From contig JAFYKZ010000006.1 of NCBI GenBank assembly GCA_017537365.1, forward strand, positions 1 to 39,537: a stretch of DNA of 39,537 bases. The letters run 5' to 3'. Both the position numbers and the translations under genes were made by a program. The notes beneath the pieces are model-generated. The model was given only the letters and a program-made list of their open reading frames with translations, searched no databases and was not told the DNA's origin. The DNA is from Clostridia bacterium (GTDB taxonomy: Bacteria > Bacillota > Clostridia > Oscillospirales > Acutalibacteraceae). Shown here piece by piece: positions 6,704-14,717 of the stretch (positions are counted from its first letter, which is position 1; each line of letters starts with the position of its first letter).

Positions 6704-8301
6704 TGTATCACCACCTCTTTTTCATTATATCTATCAATAATTAAATCCAAAAATTCATCAACGGCCATAAATAAATTATGATGAGCAGAAACCCACTCTT
6801 TTTGTCTTATTGGTTTCTTCATACCACAAGTTTTTTGATATGCATCTGCGATTAATTTCTTTTTATTGCGTATATCCTTTTCCTTTCCGTGCTCATAGTC
6901 GTGTCTAAAATCAGTTCGCAAATGCTTAATGTTCCATAAGGTTTCGCATTCTTCATCTTTTAAAATTTTAAGAATTCGGCTCGCGGAACCACTACCTTCA
7001 TAGATTAGCATATACAAACTGTCAACCACATTTGCGAATGTATCTTTATTAACAGAAAACGCTGTTGAAATACAGGAAATTGCCGTAAATGATGCATTAG
7101 TCGGTTTGAATACATTTCCTTCTGAGTTTATTTCATTAATATATTTAATTTTTTCGGTAATAGATTTGCCTAACACCAAAATTTTACCTATAATCGATTT
7201 ATCAAATTCTTCTTCTAAATTATATTCAGAGTCACCTTTTAATGCGTAACCTAGATACACAGGGATATATTGTATAGATGTTTTAGAATTTGATACTTGT
7301 AAAGAATGAGGTTCTGCTTCTGATTCTTCATTCCAATTATCAACATAGGAACATGCACTTGCAATTTGAGATTCAACAACATTAGTTGCAATATCTACTA
7401 CCTTCAAAGGTTTTTCATAATCGCAAATGTTTTTCTGTAATTTCTCATATTGCTTTTGCATCAAGGAGGAATAATCTCCTAGAATTTGTGTTGCAGACAA
7501 GGCAGTATCTATTTTAGGCAATAACTCTGAATTAACAGTAGTCAAAGAATTTAATGTGTTTGTTAAATTAAGAGAGGATAAAGGCATAGAAATATCTAAA
7601 CCCGAATTCTTTAAAAGGGAAGCCGTTTCATATTCTAATGCATTTATTTTAGGCAAATTAATTGTTTGCGTTAAGTTTGGTATAGAAGCTGATAATGCCG
7701 AGGTAATATCAGTTAATGTTTTTTGCCATTCTGGGATTTGTACTGTTGGTTGAAAAGCCACGGTATCTAGAACATACTTATATGTAGACAATCCGGCTGT
7801 ACAAGCATCTAAAACACTTGTGTTAATAGAACAATTAGCTTGTAGGGATGAAAAAGTATCTGCTAGTTTAAATGCTGGTTCTGTAACATTTATAATTTCT
7901 GAAACACTATTTAATGATTGAAACCAAGTTGTTGCTTCAGGCAATTTAATCGCCCCGCTTAATTTATCACTCCAAGTGGTGAACTTAGGCAATTCAAATG
8001 ATTTATACAATGAATCTTGCCATGACGATGTATTTATTGCTTTTAATGCTTTGCTAAATTCAGTTTCAACAGACATAATAGCAGATAGTTTTAAACCTTC
8101 ACCTATTCTATAATTCCAAGAGGTATTATCAGGGATAGAAGGTGAATTATCCAATAGTTTTTCAACATTAAGCGAATCTTTTAATAACGACCCATGTACG
8201 ATTAAATCTTTTGTATCATCGCAAATTTGAGTTTTTGCATTTTTTACCTCGTTTGTTTCATTATCGCTATTTTTTGGAGTATTATTGTCTTTTTCTTTCA
8301 A
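6700..8301 (-). CDS. Unknown 533-aa protein with HEPN-like C-terminal motif
   Basis: Unrecognised. The first ~60 residues are polar. Residues ~60-300 show repeated Trp/Phe-anchored helices (TSWQDSLYKSFELPKFTTWS; ATTWFQSLNS), suggesting tandem helical units. A C-terminal domain holds NIKHLRTDFRHDYEHG, whose R-H-D-Y-E-H spells the R-x4-H spacing of HEPN ribonuclease-type domains, followed by a helix with HHNLFMAVDEFLDLI. No transmembrane segment. TTG start at 8301 follows GGAGG and sits three bases after the excisionase stop; its own stop overlaps the recombinase start. The tight coupling suggests a role in recombination control, or a defence cargo carried with the integrase. Confidence 0.65.
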   Translation of the reverse strand: MKEKDNNTPKNSDNETNEVKNAKTQICDDTKDLIVHGSLLKDSLNVEKLLDNSPSIPDNTSWNYRIGEGLKLSAIMSVETEFSKALKAINTSSWQDSLYKSFELPKFTTWSDKLSGAIKLPEATTWFQSLNSVSEIINVTEPAFKLADTFSSLQANCSINTSVLDACTAGLSTYKYVLDTVAFQPTVQIPEWQKTLTDITSALSASIPNLTQTINLPKINALEYETASLLKNSGLDISMPLSSLNLTNTLNSLTTVNSELLPKIDTALSATQILGDYSSLMQKQYEKLQKNICDYEKPLKVVDIATNVVESQIASACSYVDNWNEESEAEPHSLQVSNSKTSIQYIPVYLGYALKGDSEYNLEEEFDKSIIGKILVLGKSITEKIKYINEINSEGNVFKPTNASFTAISCISTAFSVNKDTFANVVDSLYMLIYEGSGSASRILKILKDEECETLWNIKHLRTDFRHDYEHGKEKDIRNKKKLIADAYQKTCGMKKPIRQKEWVSAHHNLFMAVDEFLDLIIDRYNEKEVVIQ

Positions 8302-8303
8302 TT

Positions 8304-8492
8304 TTAGTTTTCCTCCGCTTGTCCGTTGCTAACCCAAGCATCTATTTCTGCTAATTTAAACTTCCACTTTTTACCGACTTTATATGCAGGCATACCTTTA
8401 TTCGCAATCCATTTTAATGCTGAGTCACGGCTGATGCCAAGATATTTGCATATCTCAGGCATAGAGTAGTATCTATCATCAAAATCATTCAT
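8304..8492 (-). CDS. Excisionase-like MerR/Xis helix-turn-helix protein
   Basis: 62 aa. Classic 'excisionase family' pattern: YYSMPEICKYLGISRDSALK (winged HTH), WIANKGMPAYKVGKKWKF (wing) and FKLAEIDAWV. Such small proteins bind DNA at attachment sites and steer integrases toward excision, or act as local regulators. ATG 8492 is preferred over GTG 8501 because GAGG lies just upstream. It is the first gene of the three-gene recombination operon, under the promoter at 8519-8547. Confidence 0.85.
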   Translation of the reverse strand: MNDFDDRYYSMPEICKYLGISRDSALKWIANKGMPAYKVGKKWKFKLAEIDAWVSNGQAEEN

Positions 8493-8518
8493 TTTAAACA
8501 CCTCGTAAGTTTTTCTTT

Positions 8519-8547
8519 ATTATACCATAAAACTGCGGATTAGTAAA
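8519..8547 (-). promoter_or_regulatory. Sigma-A promoter of the recombination operon
   Basis: On the minus strand TTTACT (8547-8542), 17-bp spacer, TATAAT (8524-8519), about 27 nt before the excisionase start codon. Confidence 0.65.
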
Positions 8548-8574
8548 GTTAATTGTCGGTTATTGTATGAAGTT

Positions 8575-8613
8575 ACTAAAAAGAACCGCAGCCTTTTTAT
8601 AGGCAGCAGTTCT
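8575..8613 (-). terminator. Terminator ending the 15.65-8.6 kb minus-strand cluster
   Basis: Thirteen-bp near-perfect stem AGAACTGCTGCCT / AGGCTGCGGTTCT (minus strand) with a short loop, followed by TTTTT. It insulates the cluster from the recombination operon. Confidence 0.85.
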
Positions 8614-8627
8614 TCTTACACTTGATA

Positions 8628-9326
8628 TTAAATATAAAATTCTTTAAAATCATCTAATCTTAAACATCCGAGTTTTCCTCCAAAAGCGGCTCCACAGTCT
8701 ATATTGATAAAATTGTTTTTACGATAAATTTCAGGTTTACCTGTAATAGCTAGTGTTGGAGTATGACCGCAAATAATAAAAACATTGGGTTCGTCAGTAA
8801 ACACTTGTTTATCATAATCTGCACGTAGAAAAGCTAACTCCTCTATACTATGTTCTGAAAGAGTTTTATCAGGGTTGATGTTTCCAGTATGCGAAAGCAC
8901 AAATGTTTTATCGCCAACATCTACAACATCGTACAATTCAAATTCTTTCAAAAAATCCAATAGCTCAAATCTTTCCTCATACGGCAGATTCTTAAACTGT
9001 GCTAAGGTTATATCTCCATCGTTGCTTTGGTAGTCAATAAGTTTGTTGATAATTGAAGTGTCAATATGAGTTTCGCAATTTTCTTCTTTTATTTCGACCA
9101 ACAAATCTGTCAACACATCAATTGCCATTAGTTCGTGATTCCCTAACAAACAAAACGTATTACTTCTAAAAGATAAATCTTTTAGTATTTTTATTGGTTC
9201 TGGTCCTCTATCCAATATATCACCAAGCAGATAAAGAGTATCGTCGTCAGTGAAATTAATGAGTCCAAGCATAGCCATAAATTTATTATACTCGCCGTGA
9301 ATATCAGACATTACATACGTTGCCAT
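8628..9326 (-). CDS. PPP-family metallophosphatase (Ser/Thr phosphatase-like)
   Basis: 232 aa with the full set of PPP motifs: MSDIHGEYNKF (GDxHG-like, near residue 6), LLGDILDRGPEP (GDxxDRG), LLGNHELM (GNHE), VLSHTG and ICGHTP. These bind a two-metal centre and hydrolyse phosphate esters; relatives include lambda phosphatase and diadenosine tetraphosphatase-like enzymes, so the substrate may be a phosphoprotein or a nucleotide. ATG 9326 overlaps the stop of the upstream gene (TGATG), with AAGGAG before it. It is the last gene of the cluster, before the terminator at 8575-8613. Confidence 0.9.
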   Translation of the reverse strand: MATYVMSDIHGEYNKFMAMLGLINFTDDDTLYLLGDILDRGPEPIKILKDLSFRSNTFCLLGNHELMAIDVLTDLLVEIKEENCETHIDTSIINKLIDYQSNDGDITLAQFKNLPYEERFELLDFLKEFELYDVVDVGDKTFVLSHTGNINPDKTLSEHSIEELAFLRADYDKQVFTDEPNVFIICGHTPTLAITGKPEIYRKNNFINIDCGAAFGGKLGCLRLDDFKEFYI

Positions 9327-9928
9327 CAAAGTCTCCTTTTTGAATTACTTGCCATTTTTAATCCTTGCTCTAACAAATAACTTATTAATTCAATCACATC
9401 AGAAGAAGGATACCAAATTGCAACGTTAGAAATTATAGTTCTTGAGGTGTGTTCGTCCAAAAGTTTGAACACTCCATTAATCCTGTCGATTGCAATCCGA
9501 CTGAGAACAAGAGCTTCTACAAACCAATTTGCATAATCAATTTGTTGAAGATTTTTGCTCTCTAAAAAAGCCTTTAGTTGGTCAATAAATTCAGGCTCCA
9601 CAAAATACATTTCTGTTTTTAGATAACCTTGTTCTATAACAAAATCATCAACAAATTCATTTAACTTGTCTTTTGTTGCTTGAATTTGCGAAAACGGAAT
9701 TTGTAGCAGTTTATGTATTATCAAATCGTCTGGAGTTTCATCTTTTACACAGTTACAATATGTCTGTAGTGTTTTAAAGCAATCATCTGATGGGATAGCG
9801 CACAATTTAATTTCAGGTAATAATCCACGTTCACACATATGATATTTTACTAGAAAAGAAGTTGCAATATTTACAGGAATCTGGTATTCTGCAAATTTTT
9901 CTTTTAATATTTCGATAATTTTGCTCAT
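9326..9928 (-). CDS. Unknown 200-aa protein
   Basis: Mostly helical, soluble; no motif that I recognise. Notable stretches are YHMCERGLLPEIKLCAIPSD and CNCVKDETPDDLIIHKLL, with several Cys in the first third. The C-terminal half reads as packed helices (WFVEALVLSRIAIDRINGVF; IELISYLLEQGLKM). ATG 9928 is preferred over the longer form from 9994 because AAGGTG lies just upstream. It is coupled to the phosphatase gene by overlapping stop and start codons, suggesting the two products act together. Confidence 0.7.
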   Translation of the reverse strand: MSKIIEILKEKFAEYQIPVNIATSFLVKYHMCERGLLPEIKLCAIPSDDCFKTLQTYCNCVKDETPDDLIIHKLLQIPFSQIQATKDKLNEFVDDFVIEQGYLKTEMYFVEPEFIDQLKAFLESKNLQQIDYANWFVEALVLSRIAIDRINGVFKLLDEHTSRTIISNVAIWYPSSDVIELISYLLEQGLKMASNSKRRL

Positions 9929-9971
9929 GTGTTTCACCTTTTTTATATTATACAAAACTTTATAGCAAACT

Positions 9972-10586
9972 TCAAGATGGCTGTTCATTTTCATCCGAAT
10001 GGTTTAAGATATCCAAAAACTTTGGATGAAGGCGAATTTCAACATTGTCGCTTTTTTCAGGAAAAACATCATCAAAATCCAAAGCGGACTCCGAAGTTTG
10101 ACATTTGTGGATGAATCTCTGAATTCGGCCGACAGAACTTTTAAAACTTTCAACACCAACTTTCAATAATTCGGCCATGCTTTTTGTATCAAGGTTTTTA
10201 GGTATGTTTATCACGAATTGAACCGTTACTTTCCCCTTTAAGTCGAGCGCATCTTCTAGAGAACCGCCTTCTAAATAGCAACACCAAACGCCCATTTTAC
10301 GATTTTCAGTTGAAAGACTTAAATTCAGATCGTTCATTAACATCTCGAACCATAAATAATTTTTTGCGGTCTTCTTGTCTATGTTTAAAACGTTATCCGG
10401 ATGCCCAACCAACGATAGCGTGTTTTCATCGCTATCGTCAATTAGCATCTCTATCGGTAACGTAAAGTATCGACTACCAGTATAGCCGATTGTGACGAAC
10501 GTATAATCAGGGCTTTCATCATAGTCATAAATTACGGGTTCTGATTCATTTAATAGGATTTCTAAGGCCTCTTTTATATTGCTCAT
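9972..10586 (-). CDS. Unknown 204-aa protein
   Basis: Soluble mixed alpha/beta protein. An acidic N-terminal helix (EALEILLNESEPVIYDYDES) leads into strands, a middle part with KTAKNYLWFEMLMNDLNLSL, then strands again (KVTVQFVINIPKNL) and a helix with basic residues (GVESFKSSVGRIQRFIHKC). This alternation loosely recalls YbjN or type III chaperone-like folds, but I cannot assign it. AAAAGGAG precedes the ATG, which overlaps the stop of the preceding gene (ATGA). Member of the close-packed cluster. Confidence 0.65.
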   Translation of the reverse strand: MSNIKEALEILLNESEPVIYDYDESPDYTFVTIGYTGSRYFTLPIEMLIDDSDENTLSLVGHPDNVLNIDKKTAKNYLWFEMLMNDLNLSLSTENRKMGVWCCYLEGGSLEDALDLKGKVTVQFVINIPKNLDTKSMAELLKVGVESFKSSVGRIQRFIHKCQTSESALDFDDVFPEKSDNVEIRLHPKFLDILNHSDENEQPS

Positions 10587-11245
10587 TTTGTCGTTTCTCC
10601 TTTTAGTGAGTCTTTTGCCATTTGAGTAAGCCCACCATCCACTGGATTGGTTTGAGATAGTTTACGAATAGGATTCTTGGATTCATCCTCAAAGATGATA
10701 TCTCCGATTACGAGTCCTATCATAAAAGCTTCGGTACTAACTCGTTCTAACGTTTCTTCGTTATTGATAGTCTCTATAGAGAATTCTCTCAAGATATGCC
10801 CAATGAATCTGTCGGTAGATAGGTAAAAGAATGCTTTTTGCTCTGGCACAAAACCAAAATTAATTTCGAGTTCTTTTGCGTTTTTATACTGATTTTCGAA
10901 AAAAACCATATTGCCTTGAAATTCGCTATTTTCAAGCCAATCATTAAACACCTCAACAGCGATCTCGTATACACGATTTTGTTCTTTTATGGATTCTATC
11001 TGACTATAGTACACGTCAATATATTCCTTTGTCATATCGGAAGCTATATCTAGCACCACTTTTGCGAGTGCTTCAGCTTGCTTAACTGTTTCACAATCCT
11101 CTTCTTTATGTACAAACTCGGCTACGATATTTGTTATAGCAGCGGCTATAGAAAGAGTACGTTCTTCAAAATCTGATTTCTCGGTTGTTGTATATTCAAT
11201 CATTGCGCGACATTCTTTTTTAGTGTTTATTACTTTTATTTCCAT
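10583..11245 (-). CDS. Unknown 220-aa helical protein
   Basis: Almost entirely predicted helical and acidic, with long amphipathic runs (ALAKVVLDIASDMTKEYIDV; KEQNRVYEIAVEVFNDWLEN). No membrane segment or signal peptide and no family I recognise. ATG 11245 is preferred to the longer ORF start at 11305, since GGAG lies seven bases before it. The stop overlaps the start of the 9972-10586 gene. It lies 19 nt after the three-TM membrane protein gene and is probably cotranscribed. Confidence 0.65.
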   Translation of the reverse strand: MEIKVINTKKECRAMIEYTTTEKSDFEERTLSIAAAITNIVAEFVHKEEDCETVKQAEALAKVVLDIASDMTKEYIDVYYSQIESIKEQNRVYEIAVEVFNDWLENSEFQGNMVFFENQYKNAKELEINFGFVPEQKAFFYLSTDRFIGHILREFSIETINNEETLERVSTEAFMIGLVIGDIIFEDESKNPIRKLSQTNPVDGGLTQMAKDSLKGETTK

Positions 11246-11264
11246 AAAATACTCCAGTTTAATG

Positions 11265-12068
11265 TTATTTATGTTTTGACAACTTTTCAAAATTTTTGAT
11301 AACAAGTATTATATCTTCTGCCATTGTATCTAAATCAGAATCATTTTCATTACCAAATTCTTTTGTATACTGTGCGGTTCTTGAATTACCATTACAAATC
11401 CACCCTTTAGGTAAATCAAACGTTATGGCCTCTTCTATAATTGTTTCTAATCTGAATTCCTCAAAAGCAAAGTCTACGGTAAATGTTCTGTTATTCGCTT
11501 GTATTATTAATTTTTCATTATCAACCGAGCAAGTAAAACAAGAGTTTTTGTTAATAAAGTTTGTTATTGCTGTTAAACCTTTTGTACCCATTTCCACAAT
11601 TTCAGGTCTGTAGGTTTCATAGTCGTTCAAGAACCAATAATCTAAAGAATCTATGCTTGACAACCTTACGTCTGCTGGGCTAATTAAAGTGCGCGGATAC
11701 TGAATATACGCATAAACAATTTTTTTGCTGATTTTATTGTAAAGAAAGTATATTTCACCTATTGGGAATAGCAACATTAAAATATATAGACTGACTTTAT
11801 TCCAGCCTGATGCTTTCGGGAATACAACCTGCAATAGCAAATTTTGATTTCTAAATAAAGAATATGTACATATAAAAAGTATTATAGTAAAAGAAAAAGC
11901 TACTGCTGCAATTATGTTGGGGTTGGCATCTTCCAAGGGACATTTTAGAAAATAGTATATATATGGCAAAGCAACCATACCGATCAATAGAATTCTTTCA
12001 ACCAGAGAGAAAATTGCCGTATACTTTGTTGCTATTGTTGTGCGCGGGGATATGGTAGTCAATTTCAT
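11265..12068 (-). CDS. Membrane protein with three N-terminal helices and LPxGW domain
   Basis: 267 aa. Hydrophobic helices at residues ~20-41 (LVERILLIGMVALPYIYYFL), ~53-70 (IIAAVAFSFTIILFICTY) and ~92-110 (VSLYILMLLFPIGEIYFLYN) place the rest on one side of the membrane. The soluble C-terminal part ends with LPKGWICNGNSRTAQYTKEF and a final helix. A similar arrangement (LPNGWVLETNGTEYALVYKK, then a helix) ends the adjacent 117-aa protein, so the two may share a domain by duplication. AAGGAGG precedes the ATG, which overlaps the stop of that upstream gene. Confidence 0.72.
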   Translation of the reverse strand: MKLTTISPRTTIATKYTAIFSLVERILLIGMVALPYIYYFLKCPLEDANPNIIAAVAFSFTIILFICTYSLFRNQNLLLQVVFPKASGWNKVSLYILMLLFPIGEIYFLYNKISKKIVYAYIQYPRTLISPADVRLSSIDSLDYWFLNDYETYRPEIVEMGTKGLTAITNFINKNSCFTCSVDNEKLIIQANNRTFTVDFAFEEFRLETIIEEAITFDLPKGWICNGNSRTAQYTKEFGNENDSDLDTMAEDIILVIKNFEKLSKHK

Positions 12069-12418
12069 TGTTTTTTGCCTCCTTTTTTTATTGTATCTAT
12101 AGCTTCAACTATGTCCGTTTGAAATTTCGCTACGATAGGTCGCTTGTCATATTTTTTCTTATAAACCAACGCATACTCTGTGCCGTTTGTTTCAAGAACC
12201 CACCCATTAGGTAGCAAATGCCTCCTGAGCTTTTTATATTCACGCTTTTCTAATAATCGAAACATATATAATTCTTTGCCATCGTTGTCCATCAAAACCA
12301 TATAGTCGCCTTCGTTGCTGGCGACCATAAGGCCGCCCTCAACTGAAGCAGAGAAATATTTGCCATTTTTTATTGCATTAACAACCGATTTCTTGTATGC
12401 ATCTCGTTTTGAAATCAT
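12065..12418 (-). CDS. Unknown 117-aa protein with LPxGW domain
   Basis: Soluble, basic. A helical start (RDAYKKSVVNAIKNGKYF) is followed by strands (GGLMVASNEGDYMVLMDNDG) and the segment HLLPNGWVLETNGTEYALVY with a C-terminal helix (FQTDIVEAIDTIKKG). The last ~45 residues match in pattern the C-terminus of the adjacent membrane protein (267 aa). A strong AGGAGG precedes ATG 12418. Its stop overlaps the start of that membrane protein gene (ATGA), which implies balanced expression. Confidence 0.68.
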   Translation of the reverse strand: MISKRDAYKKSVVNAIKNGKYFSASVEGGLMVASNEGDYMVLMDNDGKELYMFRLLEKREYKKLRRHLLPNGWVLETNGTEYALVYKKKYDKRPIVAKFQTDIVEAIDTIKKGGKKQ

Positions 12419-12438
12419 ATAGCTTTAATCCCTCCTAA

Positions 12439-13353
12439 TTATGCACTAAATAAAGATGCAAAAAAGTTTGGCTTAATACTAAAAATACAATTTTTAGGAT
12501 CAGCGTATATCAGCGTATCAGCAGAATAAGCTATTTTTATGGGAAAACAAATATATTGCGCCTCTACAAATCGCATAAGCTTCTTCATATGCTCGGTATT
12601 TTCGGCTATTAACAGCAAAGATGTATTGTGCTTACAAAAGCTTATATTGTGCTCTTTTGCCATTGATACCGTCGCTATTCTCTCAAGCTTGTCGAGTAGC
12701 TCTTTTTTCCAGCCGGAATTTTGCTTTACCGACTCGATAAAAATTGTTTCTGCACCATTTATATTTACAAGTCCTTGAGGACGGAAAATTTTTGTTGCTT
12801 TGGCATCTTGCTTCTTTGACGGAACAAATACAGGCTCACACATAGAAAATTCATTGATATCAAAACCGCTTCTTATAAGAAACTGCGATGCCGATAAAAT
12901 CTTCTTAACCTGAGTAGCATCGATTGTTTTCAGATAATTGCCAAGCCTTACCTTCTTGCCATACGACTTAAGTAACCCTGCTCCTCGCCAGCCCAGGATA
13001 TACACTTTGTTTGATGACCTTGTGCCAGCCTTATTGTTTTCTTCAAACCTATACGCATCTATAAACTCACAAGCGCTTAATATTTTAAGCCTCTTTTGAA
13101 CGTCTTTTTGCGTTATCTCATCAATACCGCAGTTATGTAGAACCGTTTCCAAAATAAAGGAGGTAGTACACTTTAGCTGACTAACAGCAAAAATCAAGAG
13201 CTTGTCTATTTCATTGTTAGTTGAAGTAATTGCGGTATCAGACGTAGTGTGTATTTTAACAAGCTGTTCTTGATCATAAACCGCAAAGGGTGATTTTGCT
13301 TCATTGTAAAGGGTTGGACAATCGTTAATCGTAGATAAAACATTAGTTTTCAT
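12439..13353 (-). CDS. Winged-helix protein resembling the replication-relaxation family
   Basis: 304 aa. After a ~45-residue polar start, residues ~48-125 look like a winged helix (IDKLLIFAVSQLKCTTSFIL; DVQKRLKILSACEFIDAYRF; NKVYILGWRGAGLLKSYGK). The second half alternates strands and helices and contains FRPQGLVNINGAETIFIESV, which resembles the RPD...FLEvD core of plasmid replication-relaxation proteins, themselves related to PD-(D/E)xK nuclease folds. The usual catalytic set is not obvious. AGGAGG lies before ATG 13353. A DNA-binding role is likely; nuclease activity is unproven. Confidence 0.55.
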   Translation of the reverse strand: MKTNVLSTINDCPTLYNEAKSPFAVYDQEQLVKIHTTSDTAITSTNNEIDKLLIFAVSQLKCTTSFILETVLHNCGIDEITQKDVQKRLKILSACEFIDAYRFEENNKAGTRSSNKVYILGWRGAGLLKSYGKKVRLGNYLKTIDATQVKKILSASQFLIRSGFDINEFSMCEPVFVPSKKQDAKATKIFRPQGLVNINGAETIFIESVKQNSGWKKELLDKLERIATVSMAKEHNISFCKHNTSLLLIAENTEHMKKLMRFVEAQYICFPIKIAYSADTLIYADPKNCIFSIKPNFFASLFSA

Positions 13354-13374
13354 ATTATAAATTCCTCCTGATAA

Positions 13375-13926
13375 TTAAAGGCCAAAGCGCTTTAATACAT
13401 GTGATAAGTTGCTGTATTTGGGTTTGTTAGCAACATTCCTTGATAAATCGAAATTTTCTAAAACTCCGAACTCATTTATCCTATTCACATTGTTGGCCGG
13501 TGCCCACGTGGAGTTCATGCTATTTGTTTTTAATATGTCTTGTGCAAGCTGATAGTCTTGAGTGATAATTAATAATTTCTCACCTTGACTTCTAGCGTTA
13601 ATCACTCTGCCAACAATAAAAGCGTCCGCTTTTTCCGTTGAGCGAGGATTTCCCTCAAACCTTATAAAACCGGCGCGATGTAACGCATTAATATTTTCAA
13701 CAGTGCGTTTCGCAGCGAAACCTCTCGGTGTGTTTTCTGTGCAGAATTTATGTATTTCGTGCATAACGGTTTGTGGAATGGTGATTTTTATACCGCTATC
13801 TCTAAGACTAGGGATAAATGACTCCATAAAGTTTTCGAACTGTCTTTTTAGCAAAGATGAAGTATCTATAATAATGTTCGTATAGTTTTTATTGTTATAA
13901 AATAAAGTGTTTTTATTGTTTCTCAT
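13375..13926 (-). CDS. PIN-domain ribonuclease
   Basis: 183 aa. Acidic residues fit a PIN active site: D21 in TNIIIDTSSLL, E57 in VMHEIHKF, D101 in EKADAFIVGRV and D124 in LLIITQDYQLA. PIN domains use such a cluster to bind metal and cut RNA; many are toxins (VapC type) but some process RNA or mediate interference. No typical VapB-like antitoxin lies next to it, although the upstream and downstream genes are uncharacterised. AAAGGAAG precedes the ATG. It is the clearest effector-type enzyme in the minus-strand cluster. Confidence 0.82.
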   Translation of the reverse strand: MRNNKNTLFYNNKNYTNIIIDTSSLLKRQFENFMESFIPSLRDSGIKITIPQTVMHEIHKFCTENTPRGFAAKRTVENINALHRAGFIRFEGNPRSTEKADAFIVGRVINARSQGEKLLIITQDYQLAQDILKTNSMNSTWAPANNVNRINEFGVLENFDLSRNVANKPKYSNLSHVLKRFGL

Positions 13927-13947
13927 AAAGCATTAGCTTCCTTTCAT

Positions 13948-14364
13948 TTAATTTTTTCTGCTACGAGAAGTTTCTGTTCCAAAAATATCGTGGTGCGTTA
14001 TTGTTCCGTCACTATGTTTCTCTGAATATCCCTTATACACGCCGAAATCTGAGTAATGTTCAATTCGGTTTCCATTTTCTGTGCTATACCCATTATAATC
14101 GCCGTACCAGGTCTTATGTTGAATCCTATCGCCATTCTTTTCTGAATATCCAGTCGGCACACCCCAAAAATCAGTGTGTTCAATTCTGTTGTTATTCACG
14201 TGCGATCTTCCTCCTTCCACAACCCAATAATCCTCATGTTGATACGAAGCATGGCTGTCTGAAGACGACGAGGAATAAGTCGAGTCGTCATAATCCGAAC
14301 AATCACCGGTAAGCAAACCATAAATCACACAAAGTGCTATAAAACCTAAAATTATATATAACAT
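13948..14364 (-). CDS. Membrane-anchored protein with five 20-residue tandem repeats
   Basis: 138 aa. A single N-terminal hydrophobic helix (YIILGFIALCVIYGLL) is followed by an Asp/Ser-rich spacer. From residue ~41 the chain is an exact 20-residue periodic repeat, for example IEHTDFWGVPTGYSEKNGDR, IQHKTWYGDYNGYSTENGNR and IEHYSDFGVYKGYSEKHSDG, with weaker first and last units. Conserved points are H3, G8, G12-Y13-S14, N17 and R20. Such short beta-hairpin repeats resemble WG- or MORN-like repeat proteins, which bind ligands or cell-envelope parts; exact family unknown. AAGGAG lies before the ATG. Confidence 0.8.
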   Translation of the reverse strand: MLYIILGFIALCVIYGLLTGDCSDYDDSTYSSSSSDSHASYQHEDYWVVEGGRSHVNNNRIEHTDFWGVPTGYSEKNGDRIQHKTWYGDYNGYSTENGNRIEHYSDFGVYKGYSEKHSDGTITHHDIFGTETSRSRKN

Positions 14365-14469
14365 TTAAATTTCTCCTTCTTACTAATTAGTACAAGTTAT
14401 TAATGTATTGCCATAAATCGTGGCAATCAGTATCCATAGAAACGCATTTTAATCATATGTTTTTGCTCC

Positions 14470-14652
14470 TTAATTCTCTCTAAAATTCGAACAACAACCG
14501 CCAGCATTACCAAGCCATTTCTCGTGGTAATGGCAATAGTAATCGGGTGAACCGGTAGCGGAACTGTAATCGCCGTCTTTGCCTAAGTGTTTATCCCAAC
14601 TGGGACTATATTCACAGTAGATGCACTCGCCGCAACATTTTCCCCATGCCAT
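14470..14652 (-). CDS. Cys-rich 60-aa protein, likely zinc-binding
   Basis: Eight or nine Cys plus His in 60 residues, arranged as two clusters: GKCCGECIYCEY near the start and YYCHYHEKW ... GGCCSNF near the end. The pattern C-x2-C-x2-C plus C-x-x-H suggests a small metal-binding fold. No signal peptide, so it is probably cytosolic. A very strong AAAGGAGG site precedes the ATG. Gaps of ~65 and ~105 nt flank it, but all neighbours run in the same direction. Confidence 0.75.
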   Translation of the reverse strand: MAWGKCCGECIYCEYSPSWDKHLGKDGDYSSATGSPDYYCHYHEKWLGNAGGCCSNFREN

Positions 14653-14717
14653 ACTCTTTCCTCCTTTATAAAGTTTTTGAATTTTTATATGTATCCGCCA
14701 TATTTCGTGTTAAAATG

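Noticed and set aside
13998-14312. Shadow frames over the 20-residue-repeat gene
   Set aside because: They stay open only because of the 60-nt repeat; the frame at 13948-14364 has the ribosome site and TM start.
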